This document shows, piece by piece, positions 1-9,663 of a stretch of DNA of 64,000 nt. This DNA is from Euphorbia lathyris (lineage: Eukaryota; Streptophyta; Magnoliopsida; Malpighiales; Euphorbiaceae), in NCBI RefSeq assembly GCF_963576675.1, contig NC_088914.1:17029001-17093000 (forward strand), given 5' to 3'. Position 1 is the first letter of the stretch. Each line of letters begins with the position of its first letter. A program made the translations under genes and the position numbers. A model generated the notes under the pieces. That model did no database searches and was not told where the DNA came from. It saw nothing but the letters and a program-made list of their open reading frames with translations.

Positions 1-2
1 GA

Positions 3-2006
3 AAGGCCATTGAAACCTGCTCCAAAGACATCCATGCTGTCCCAAAGAAAGTGAGACTAGTGTCTCAAGAAAAAGTTAAAGCTGACAAGGCTAAGGAGAA
101 AGCTGAGTCGGCAGAAAAGAGAAAGAGGCCAGAAGAGCCTGAGGATGAAGAAGAGGGAACTCCGGAATCCCCTTTGATGAAAAGGAAGAAGGTTAATACC
201 TTAAAGACAGTTGAAGCTGATCCCCTAGATTGGGTTGTATCCTCCAAAGGTCATGGAACTGACCTAGAAAAGGAAACTGAGAAAGAAATTGAGCAAAGAG
301 CTGAGAAAGCAAATGTTGAAAAAGAAAGGGAAGCTGGGAAAAAAACTCATGTTGAGGAAAACGTCCATACTGAGCAGGAAGAACATGCTGATGTTGAGCA
401 ACCTCAAGGTGATGTTGAGCAAAGAGTTGAGGAAGAAGAAAATGTTGCTGTCGAGGATCATGTTGAGCAACATGAGCATCCAACTATGGTAGAAGAGACA
501 GTTGATACTGATGAGGAGAACATTGATGCTGACCCTTCTCCTCCCAAGGAACAAAGGTTCAAGCGGCTTAAGAAGAAAGCCCATAAAACTCAAGTTATTG
601 ATCTCCTTGCAGACTCTCCTCCTCAAGATATTGATGCTGAAATGTCCAAAATTTAGTTCAAATATTTCTCTCATGATGCTGAGCTTGAGTCTCCTCCAAC
701 GGATCTTGTGCAAAACCAAGCCTCTGTTACTCATATTGAGGAACAAGCCAAGACTCCGGAGAATCCAAAAACTGCTCAAGATGATACAAATCCTGCTTCA
801 ACTTCACCCACTCAGGATGAGCAGATCAACATGATTAATCAAACTCCACCTCCAACTCAGCATGTTGACAACTCAGCTCCTGAAGATAATCTGCATCAAA
901 GTCCAGTCACCAATCAGGGTAATCAATTTGGCAAACAGCCAACTCCTCCACCCTCAAGCTCAATTCCAGCCTCTAAGACAAATGTGGCTCAATTCACCTA
1001 CTTGAATGCCACTGAGTCAGGCCGATGCATCATTGCCTCTGCTCAGTCCTTGCTTCAAGAATTGAACCCTCCTCAAGCTGATGCTGCTAGATCTTCTCAT
1101 ACTGAGCCCTCTCAACTGCCTGGAATCACTCAGCTTCTCAATGAACTAAGAGGACTCAAGGATCTAGTCAGTGTTATGACCACCATTCAAACTCAGCAAC
1201 CAAGGCAAGACCAAATAACAAAGTTGACTGAATTGGTTCTCACAATGGTGAACCATCTGAACTCGCTTGAAGGCAAAATCCAACAACCATCAGAAGTTAA
1301 TCCAGGGTATGCCACTTTCGCTGAACTTCAAGGCTATTTTGCTAAGTTAACTGCAGAACTGACCAAATCAAGCGCACCTGGCAATGCTGAGTTTGCCACC
1401 TCTGTTGAACTTCAAGAATGCTTTACCAAGCTTAATGCTGAGCTGACCAGTACGCGTGACTTAGTATCTTCCTCCTCTCAGTGCACAATTGACCAACTGA
1501 GTGAAGCATTAAGTTTACTCAACATCAACAAAGCACAAATGGATGTTGATCCAGTCTCCAACAGTGAACTCTTGAGCTTTTCCCAAGCAATTATGAAGGC
1601 AATGCGCATCAACAATGCCCAGGACATATTTTATGACTCTGCCTTGCTCAAGATGTACCACCAATCTTTTGGTCAGCTCACCAGCTCGCTCACCTGGCTT
1701 AGCAAATCTCATGAATGCCTGCTCAGCATGATTAGCAGTTCTCTTCGGGTTCCTCGCCATGTCCAAGATGACAGTGTTCCTATAATCGATGGCTTGCGAG
1801 AAAGTACTAAGAGGCTCCAGCGTTACTCAACTCACCTCTCCTCTCATGCTCGCACCGACACATTCATTTATAAACCCGATGATGGCAAAACGGGGGAGAC
1901 AAGCCAAGAAGGAACTCAGCTTGTAGGTAATGCCTCAGGAAGTAAAGACAAAGGTAAAGGAATAGCTCAAGCTGACCACCAAGCTCAGAAGAAGAAGAAG
2001 AACTAG
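3..2006 (+). pseudogene. 3'-terminal accessory (env-like position) ORF of an LTR retrotransposon, one in-frame stop
   Basis: One reading frame is open from the left edge to the stop at 2004-2006, broken only by a TAG at 654-656; the frame is the same on both sides, so this is one gene with a nonsense change. The N-terminal part is highly charged, with KRKR and MKRKK basic clusters and a Glu/Val-rich stretch of short VEQ/VEE-type repeats (about residues 70-160). The middle is Pro/Gln/Ser-rich and disordered, and the C-terminal half has heptad-like Leu-rich stretches typical of coiled coils (about 1120-1530). No protease, RT, integrase or zinc knuckle is present. It lies 440 bp upstream of a polypurine tract and LTR, so it occupies the slot after pol where Sirevirus-type copia elements may carry an env-like ORF. 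The C-terminal part of a 'putative plant transposon protein' is the alternative. The product is not recognised with certainty. Confidence 0.55.
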
Positions 2007-2448
2007 ATATAGTCTAGTCAATGTTTAGAACTTAGCATAGAATATTTCATATATGTTTTTGCTTTATCTTTTTGCTTAATCTATGTCAAGTACTATTTCC
2101 TCAATCTGGTCGATAAATTGAACAAACAAATTAAGAAGTAAAACATACTCAGTATACATTAACACTAAAATACTTATGTAATAAACTGAGTAGCAACATA
2201 CTTCTAATATTTTTGAAAACTGACTAAAATCAAATTAGCTCAGATCTTGAAAAATCTAACATTAAACTAAGTCAGTATACACAAATGTCTTAAGGTTACT
2301 TCAATTAAATCTTGGAAGGTTTAGAATTAAGTTAAGACAATATGTGCAACCCTTACGGGGGAGTTATTTCAAAAATAAATCAATCATGGGGTAACTTATA
2401 ACTGAGTTCCATAATTATGTATTTTGCCAACATCAAAATGGAGGAGTT
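2007..2448 (+). other. Retrotransposon 3' non-coding region with polypurine tract
   Basis: AT-rich non-coding stretch between the accessory ORF and the LTR. It ends in a purine-rich run (aaaatggaggag, 2436-2446) directly before the LTR, as expected of a copia polypurine tract. It is rich in CTGAGT/ACTCAG heptamers, like the LTR that follows. Confidence 0.6.
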
Positions 2449-3888
2449 TGTTGAAACACCTTTCCACAAGATTTTGATTTGACAAAATCATCCATGATTA
2501 AGAGGCAATTAAATTTAAATGCTTTGATTTAATTGTACTAATCTGTTTGTTCAATATTGAGTGCAAAAATATATATAAAGTTAAACAGGACAAAAGTCAG
2601 CATAAGCCAAGCTGAGTTGAATGGAACTCAGCCTGAAAGAATAGAAGCTGAGTGGAGTAGAACTTAGCATCAGAAGCTTCCTTCAAAGTTGCCAGAACGA
2701 AGCTGACTAAATCAGAAGACTCCTTCAGAATTATACAAACAGAACGAAGCTGACTAAGAAGGAACTCAGCATAGAAGTTGAACATTCGAAGATAACGAAT
2801 GAAGCTGAGTGACAGTCAGGACAGCATGAAGGATCCGTTCACTAAAGGACAAAGTCTGCCAATCTTCTGCACCAATAATTAAAACCTCGAAAATACACGA
2901 AGACTAATTCCAAGAAACATGGGTTTATGGATTATTGGTAAAAGACAACTGGCACAAAAAGAAGAGTCTGATGCAAGAAGACAAAATCTGACGCCTGAAG
3001 AAAACAGAGGAAGGGAATCGCAGAACAGTCTGAAGCTGACCAGAAGATGTTCCTTAAAAGAGCCGTTTTGGACACAACGGCTAAACCAATTCAAAATGAT
3101 CCAGGATTAGATTTCCATCTATAAAAGGACAATCAAGAACCTTGGATCATTTGCCGAAGTATCAAAAGAAAAATACAAGAGAGAAAATCTTCAAAGCACT
3201 CAAATACAAAAAGATCTTACACCAAAATTTCTATTCTCTGTGTAAATGCTAGATTGATTGTTCTGTAATCATCTAAGGTGTTCTTTACTTGAAAAAGAAC
3301 AAGTGTGTAATCAATAGGAATATTGAGAGTGTTGAGCTGAGTACTTGGTTGTAAGTATTCAGTGGTAGAAAAATCTAAGTGCTGGGTTGTAGTACTTAGT
3401 AGGAGCTGAGTAGATGAATAGAGGACGTACTCTTGCATACTCACTACCTTGTAAAGGGTTTGTGCTCTACCTTGAAAGAGCTCAGTATTGGATTGAAAAT
3501 CCCAGGAGGAACTGGGGACTGGACGTAGGCAGAGAGGCCGAACCAGGATAAGTCGTGCTGAGTAACTTCTAAACTCTTTCTCTCAATATATATATATATG
3601 TGCATGTGTTGCTTGTTGTATTTACTCAGCTTATAAATTGTTAAAACTGAAACTGAGTAAATCTGAGTGCTAAGTTGGAAGCTGACCTTTCAAGTGTCAA
3701 TTCCCAACTCTCAAGTCAAGCAGTCTTAGTCAGCATAGAACTAAAACTGTCTGACTAATCAATCGGTCGTGCTGACCAACACACTGAGTTATCAAACTCT
3801 TAAAATAACATTAAGTCAGCATAATTAAAAGCGAAAAAGTTACATTAGTTCCTATCCCCCCCTTGGAACTAATTACTAGGGACCAACA
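2449..3888 (+). mobile_element. 3' LTR (1440 bp) of a copia-like element, probably Sirevirus type
   Basis: The stretch starts TGTTG and ends CAACA, a perfect 5 bp terminal inverted repeat, and is preceded by a polypurine tract. The end has the C-run followed by CTTGGAACTAA that is common at copia LTR ends. A TATAAAAG box lies at 3120-3127. The length and the large 3' ORF upstream suit a Sirevirus-like copia. The rest of the element is off the left edge, so a target duplication cannot be checked. Confidence 0.7.
3120..3127 (+). promoter_or_regulatory. TATA box of the copia LTR
   Basis: TATAAAAG in the middle of the LTR, about 50 bp after a short inverted repeat (AGCCGTT/AACGGCT, 3061-3082). 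Its position agrees with a U3/R border. Confidence 0.45.
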
Positions 3889-4500
3889 ATCAGAACTACC
3901 CATCAAGCGAAGCAAAAAGGGGATCGACACAGCGCTTGTCATTCCCAATTTTGAATATAGAGTGATTTTAGAAATTGATTTCGAAGATGAGTCCTTGGTT
4001 CCACAACACAACTGATGAAAACTCTTCGATACTTTCAAGCTCCTTAAACTCATGCGAAAACACGACGACAAATGTTGAAAATCCAAAAAGTCATGCAGGA
4101 AGATAACAGAAAACACGTAGAGTATGTGTGAGCATTCGATGCATAAATAATCATTCGATGCATAAATAATATCTTGGATATCAAAGAGTGTTACTCAGTT
4201 AGGATTTGCAAAACTACCATTTGTGGTTTTCTCATCTTAATCATAGTAAATACCTTCACGTGATGGAGACAGAATTGATGCACGAGCTTTAGAACCCCAC
4301 GAGCTTTAGAAGCCTTAGTCATAACAAAATCCAAACACACTCAAAGGATTACATTTCAGTTGAAATGTGAAGCCCATAAAGTTGGGTCAGATAATAGTGT
4401 CAAGGATCTGATAGCAAATTAGGTCAACTATGACATGATGGTCATGTCAAGTCAACAGGAAAATGATCTTGTTTTGTCGGTACTAGTGCAAGTGGGAGAT
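3889..4500. other. Remnant 3' internal part of a second copia element, ending in a polypurine tract
   Basis: No usable reading frame. The last 15 bases (gtgcaagtgggagat) are a typical copia polypurine tract followed at once by TGTTGGAG, a common copia LTR start. The stretch is therefore read as the tail of a copia element into which other elements were inserted. Confidence 0.4.
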
Positions 4501-4707
4501 TGTTGGAGTATGTCATGTTCCCGAGATGTTATATCCGATAAAAAATTTAATTGTAAGGCATTAATTTGTTAAATCAGTTCAGTTGTGCAAATTGATTAAC
4601 AAAGTACCCATGATTAGTGATATGCTCACATTTGGCAGGTCGAGAACCCGGTCAAGTGAAGTCATGAGACAATAAGATACTAATCTAAATATCTCTATTT
4701 TGTCACT
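4501..4707 (+). mobile_element. 5' part of a copia LTR, split by a gypsy element
   Basis: It begins TGTTGGAGTATG right after a polypurine tract and is interrupted at 4707 by the gypsy element. The 5 bp duplication TCACT (4703-4707 and 11477-11481) marks the insertion. The continuation after 11482 was not delimited. Confidence 0.55.
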
Positions 4708-4944
4708 TGATAGGGGTATTTTAGCCCTATCTTTTAGCGTGATTTACGGGTTGATTTTGGATAAAATAAATAAGTTTAATTACAAAAATAAAGTGTTTTG
4801 ATAAAATAAAGAAATAAAAATAAATTTCGTACTTTCAGTTAATTTTCCGTATTTTTGATTAGTTTAGGAAATAAAAACGTCAAGCTAACTCGGCTCGCAA
4901 GATTTGTATTTCAGGTACGAGCAAGGAGCAAAAATCTACTCCAA

Positions 4945-5416
4945 TACGCGGGGCGTATCATCCCTTACGTGGGGCGTGAAACATGGTGTCAGCAATAATT
5001 GCCTTATCCACAGACGCCATGTGGAATTGACTCAGCATACGCGAGGCGTATGCCACCCTACGCGAGGCGTATGACATATGTCGGAAATGATTGGCCTAAT
5101 CCTGAAAGTCAGACTGCATTGTCTCCCTGAGTCAACTCTTTGTACGCGAGGCGTATCACCATATACGCGAGGCGTATCAGGCAGTTCCTCAATGTTAAAA
5201 GCTCAGAGATTCATTTACGCGGGGCGTGTTTCAGCTACGCACGGCGTAAAAGCTCCAATTCAAGAAATAAATCTTCAGAAACTTAAACACGCGGGGCACA
5301 TCCCAGCCTACGCGGGACGTGTTTGAGACAATAAGACATGAAATTGGTCCACATGCAGAAGATTTCTGACGGAATGGGCATTTATGCGAGGCGTACCACA
5401 CCATACGCGGGGCGTA
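4945..5416 (+). repeat. Array of six pairs of a GC-rich inverted-repeat motif in the LTR
   Basis: Twelve copies of a 13 bp motif with consensus TACGCGRGGCGTA (arms TACGC and GCGTA around a purine core) start at 4945/4966, 5038/5059, 5143/5164, 5216/5236, 5288/5309 and 5383/5404. Within each pair the starts are 21, 21, 21, 20, 21 and 21 bp apart, about two turns of B-DNA, while pairs are spaced 52-95 bp apart. The surrounding sequence is ordinary AT-rich DNA. The array lies just upstream of the TATA box. Its function is unknown; an enhancer bound by a dimeric protein, or a structured transcript, are guesses. Confidence 0.85.
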
Positions 5417-5493
5417 TTATGGGATTTCTACACAAATAATGTTGCTCCATGCTTGTACCTTGCAAAATTACAATTTTGCCCTAGCTTGATGTG

Positions 5494-5501
5494 TATAAAT
5501 A
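5494..5501 (+). promoter_or_regulatory. TATA box of the LARD 5' LTR
   Basis: TATAAATA followed by AGGCAGC, 78 bp downstream of the last array motif. The same box is in the 3' LTR at 10450-10457. It is the likely Pol II promoter of the element. Confidence 0.6.
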
Positions 5502-6527
5502 GGCAGCCCTTGATCCACAATAGATATACCATATATTAGAGAGAAAACTATACTTGTTTTAGTTTAGATTTGTGTTTTTAGGCTTTGTGTAATAAAACTC
5601 TTCCATCTCGAGAGCTTGTTCGTTGCTCCCGGCATTCCATCGAAGTACCGCTCCATCTCTCCGCACACCAAGCTCGAGAGTCCCACCATTCAAGTCCTTA
5701 GAGACGGTTTTTGAGTCCGGTTAGCTAGTTCCGAGGGTGGATTCTTCCCTTGCACTTGTTAATTAGCTTGATCTCATCCTATGTACTAGGCTTGTTTGTA
5801 ATCCATATTTACACTTTTCACAATCATAATTTATGATTCATGACATCTTTTTCTATATATGTGTTGATGTTTGTTGCTTGTTTTGATATTCGTAATTGAT
5901 TATTGTGTAGGGGAACGCGATTTCCGACGCCATTCGGGCTATCTTTAGGGATTCATATAGGTGTTGCCTTACCGGAAGTGACGCTCCGGAAACCGTAGGA
6001 ATTGACAAGCCACGGAACTTACGGGCCCTAATTTCTGGTCCCAAGCATTAGACACGCCTTGAATAGGAACCACGTCGTCTAAGTACTTCACGGGTTGGTC
6101 GAACTACACATAGTCGTCTTTGCAAGAGCAAAGCATTAACTTTATATGCATTAGGAGTCGTTATTTGTCATAGTTATAACTTATCACCAACTGTATCACA
6201 TCTTAAGGATTTCGTTACATAAATTTGCCTCCCCTGTAGTTAGGAATAGTTTGTAGTTGGTTACCACATCAACCCCAAAGTATTCACCGCTTAAATAACG
6301 TGTAAAACCGAGTCGTTTAATACTTGCAATTATAAATCCCGTGGATTCGATACCCGGTCTTAACCGGATTATTACTTGATACGACGGGGTACACTTGCCC
6401 CTAAGTAGTGACGTCTAGTAAAGATAGAGCATTTAGAAAGACCACATCCATAGTCATAGCGCAACCATCGTAATATATATTTCGTCGTAAGAAATACGAC
6501 CACTAGGCGTCGCCCTATCAAGTTTTT

Positions 6528-6546
6528 TGGCGCCGTTGCCGGGGAT
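6528..6546 (+). other. Primer-binding site, tRNA-Asp
   Basis: TGGCGCCGTTGCCGGGGAT, 7 bp inside the 5' LTR, is complementary over 19 bases to the 3' end of plant tRNA-Asp including CCA, as known for Athila-type gypsy elements. It fixes the orientation as +. Confidence 0.85.
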
Positions 6547-6704
6547 TTATAATTTCTTGCAATATTAGACAAAAACATTTTATTGTTAGTTTAAGCATTC
6601 TTTTTGTATAAATTGTTTATATCGACTTCTTTTGAGCATTCGTAAATATTATTCTCTTTTTGTGAATAATTTATTTTGTTGTTAGTAATGATCTTTTTCA
6701 TGGT

Positions 6705-7283
6705 ATGATGCCTTATAGTCGTCATCTGTGGGAAGACCACAAGGATGACGGATGTTCACACCAACAATCAACCTCGCAACTCGATGTGGTACTCTCTATG
6801 CTTAAAGATATTCATGTGAGATTATCTAACACTGAGGCATTTTGTAGGGATTTGGAAAATCAAATCGCTAGATTGAAGTCTCGTATCGATTCAACCGCGG
6901 ACGAATCAATTAGAGACGCCAATCTGGTTGGTCAAAATGTAAAGCTCGAGTTAATTGAGCCTTCTCAAGAAGACTCTCCAAATACCGAAGGTTGTCTCAA
7001 CTGCGAGGAGCCGGAGATCCTAATCGATGCACCGGTTGCGTGTGAACCCATAGAAAAGAATCCAAAACTAGAAGAGTTTGAGGTTTATTCTAACTCGGAA
7101 TATTTCACTCTTTTTGAACTGCCAAAAGAGTCAAAAAGGGAGCAAACTAAACTCTTCAATAATTTCTTTAAATATAGCTTTTGGTTTTTGTTAAATTTCT
7201 TTGAAACTAACAACCCGTTTTGTAGGTACGAATTATTTATTCAAGAATTTGCATTTCTAACGCGAATGGAAGCATACCCCTAA
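6705..7283 (+). CDS. Unknown 192-residue ORF in the LARD interior
   Basis: It is the only sizeable frame on the element's coding strand, opening 160 bp after the primer-binding site. Residues about 25-65 form a predicted coiled coil (LSMLKDIHVRLSNTEAF onward), followed by an acidic, Glu/Pro-rich part and a Phe-rich C-terminus. No zinc knuckle, capsid or enzyme motif is seen. The position fits a vestige of a gag leader, but sequence alone does not show that it is translated. Its codons do not look repeat-derived, unlike the GC-rich tract that follows. Confidence 0.4.
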   Translation: MMPYSRHLWEDHKDDGCSHQQSTSQLDVVLSMLKDIHVRLSNTEAFCRDLENQIARLKSRIDSTADESIRDANLVGQNVKLELIEPSQEDSPNTEGCLNCEEPEILIDAPVACEPIEKNPKLEEFEVYSNSEYFTLFELPKESKREQTKLFNNFFKYSFWFLLNFFETNNPFCRYELFIQEFAFLTRMEAYP

Positions 7284-7326
7284 GAGGAAATTCTAAGTCG
7301 AGCTCACCGACTATAAAGTAGCGCTT

Positions 7327-7344
7327 CTTGGGAGGCAACCCAAG
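7327..7344 (+). other. Short hairpin after the LARD ORF
   Basis: CTTGGG-AGGCAA-CCCAAG has 6 bp arms and a 6 nt loop, 44 nt after the ORF stop. The GGGAGGCAACCCA core is familiar to me from other plant gypsy interiors; this is a recollection, not a search. Confidence 0.55.
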
Positions 7345-7612
7345 CTCGAATAAAGTTTAATTTTATGTCTTTAATTTACTTTTAAGTTTTTACATTTAAG
7401 TTATTATTGTGTGCTTGATTATTTTTTCTTACATTTTATTAGGTGTTCGTGTAATTTTATATCAATTCGGTGGGACGATCTGGAAGAGAATCGTAAGTAT
7501 TGACGTTGGCAAAAATAAAACAAAAATGGAAAAAATGAAAAAATTATTTATTTTTATTTTTATTTTTTTATATAATATATTTATGTTGATTTTATAAAAT
7601 TAAAAAAAAAGG

Positions 7613-7852
7613 GTGCTGCTGGCCGCTGCGACACGCGGCAGCACGCTCCGCGCGCAAGCGTTGTCGCAGCTCCAGGAGCTGCGGCACGCGGGGCGCGCGC
7701 AGGCGCTGCCGCATCTCCAGGAGCTGCGGAACGCGGGGCGCGCGCAAGCGCTGCCACAGCTCCAGGAGCTGCGGCACGCGGGGCACGCGGCAGCACGCTC
7801 CGCGCGCAGCGCTGGGCACCGCCGCTGTGCGACGCCCGCCGGCCGCAACGAG
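7613..7852. repeat. GC-rich island with a 45 bp tandem repeat and palindromes
   Basis: The 240 bp are very GC-rich between A/T-only flanks. A 45 bp unit is repeated three times (the AGCTCC-A-GGAGCT inverted repeat or its variant recurs with TCCAGGAGCT at 7671, 7716 and 7761). Each unit also holds ACGCGGGGC at 7686, 7731 and 7776, the core of the LTR motif. Frames open on both strands only because stop codons are rare in GC-rich repeats; none is taken as a gene. Confidence 0.8.
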
Positions 7853-9645
7853 TTGAAATTTCTAGTTTTTTTTCTTAATAAAAAAACAAATATATATATA
7901 TATATTTAAAAAAATAATAATAATAAAAATATATATATATATAAATATATATAAATTAATAAATCAATAAAAATATTTACATTAATAATCTTACACCCAA
8001 TTTAAATTTTAAATTTCATATTTTAAATAAATGCCAACCGAGTTCGAGAGTTGATGCCTCGAACACTTCACACGTCATTACTATTGGGAGCGGAAAATGT
8101 CATATCCACCACCATCGGAAGATGTTTGAGGGAGTCTTCTCTACCTTACTCTTTTTCTTTACACTTTGTTCTTCAAATTTATTTCGCAATATTGGAACTT
8201 ATTGCGTTTTTAAGTGTGAGGAGGGATAGGGTAGATAACCCTCTATCTTTCAATTTAAATTCTATCTTTCTTTTTGTTTTTGTTTTCTTTTCTTTTGCGA
8301 CGTCCTGGGAATAGACGTCATTTTAATAACGCGGAGGGCCGTGCAACCCCGCACCTTCAGTTTGTTTTGCACTAACAAAAATAAAAATAAAAATAAAAAT
8401 CAAATAAACAACAAAATAATTAAACTAATTTATTGATCCCTAAAATTCTTCCGACACACTACCCCCCTTGGAAATCAATTAAATGTTCTGTTATTTGTCC
8501 TTAAATAAAAAGACGTCGACACAAAGGATCAGTTTTAGTAAGAAATTTTAGTCTTAATTTTGAAATTCTAGAATTTATGCAAAGCTTAGGTGATACTAAA
8601 CAAAAACATTGAGTTCTAACCCACATGTCATCTCCATAATGAAACTTAAAAAGGCAATAAAAATGGGATGTTTGAAAATTTAGCGAAGACTCGATAGTAT
8701 AAAATTTAACCCGAATCTTTGTGAGATATTTTTGAGCCTAAAAGAGTTCGTACGAGAACTCTATGTCCTTCACAATTTTTTGAGAGCTTTGACTTCACTC
8801 GAATCATAGAGTTTGCACCTAATACCGGGTTTAGTACACTTATTTTGGTTAAAATGGCAATAGATGATAAAACGAATCCACTTAGTCTAATCCTTTTCTT
8901 AAATTATTTTTCTCGTTTTCATTAACCTCTAGGAAACCCCCTCGAGCCTATTAACCAACTTATTGTTGTTAACACCCTATTTAACATTTAACCCTTTTTC
9001 CTCTAGATTAAATACCAACAAAATCAAGTCGCACCCGAAATAAGCCAAAGGCCTTGACAAGTAAGCACCAAAAGCTTTCAAAACCGTTTTTGTGTCGCTC
9101 TAAAACGAAAAAGAAAAATACAATAAAGAGCAAAAAGGCATTCTCAAGCTCTACCCGAGCAATTTCGGGTATATTTTATGAACTCACTAAGGCCCAAAAT
9201 AAGAATACGGTGCTATCATTAAAACGGTATTTAAACTTGAGTTTCCAAAAACTAACCACCAAAAAGCCACCCACATTACAACCCCCCTCCGGGTTCGTTT
9301 TTAATATTGCCAAAATGCAAACTCAATGTGATCTCGAGAAAGTGCAAAGAAGAGTGCTAAAACACCGACCCACCAAAATTTGAGCGTAAGAGTGAAATCC
9401 TTTGGTTTGGTACTATCGGGTTCTCAAAAGACAATCAACCCCCGTTAATATTGCCTATTAATTTTGATTATGGAAGTGTCAAACAAGTTTTGGTCGCTCG
9501 ATTGTTTGCATAGGTACTCACCGAAAACTTTGCATAAATCTTTAACTTTGAAATCATGCACTTGGTAAAACCAACCGTCGGTTTGTTTCTTAATAATCTC
9601 AATCCCTTGTCTTTCGATTTCTTTTACTTGAGGACAAGTAAAACT
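7853..9645. other. Non-coding interior of the LARD
   Basis: The stretch starts with (TA)n and A-rich sequence to about 8030, then mixed AT-rich DNA with no domain-bearing frame. The short frames at 8051-8314 and 9054-9383 show no recognisable product. The end (about 9625-9645) carries the TTGAGGACAAGTAAA signature of Athila-like 3' ends. Confidence 0.6.
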
Positions 9646-9663
9646 TTAAAGTCCGAGGAGGTT
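9646..9663 (+). other. Polypurine tract of the LARD
   Basis: Purine-rich run ending in gaggaggtt, directly before the 3' LTR. It would serve as plus-strand primer. Confidence 0.6.

Larger units (their letters stand above)
4708..6520 (+). repeat. 5' LTR of the LARD (1813 bp)
   Basis: Terminal inverted repeat TGATAGGG/CCCTATCA of 8 bp. It carries the motif-pair array (4945-5416) and a TATAAATA box 78 bp after it. The same layout is in the 3' LTR, offset by 4956 bp. Confidence 0.92.

Noticed and set aside
5078..5326. Short frames in the LARD LTRs (also 10034-10395)
   Set aside because: They follow the TACGCGRGGCGTA repeats; an LTR is non-coding and the frames differ between the two LTRs.
4945..5416. 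CRISPR-like array
   Set aside because: The repeats are 13 bp, imperfect and paired, within a plant LTR; spacing and context exclude CRISPR.
7581..7909. Overlapping Ala/Arg-rich frames on both strands
   Set aside because: They arise from the GC-rich 45 bp repeat, which lacks stop codons in all frames; no start context, conservation or domain.
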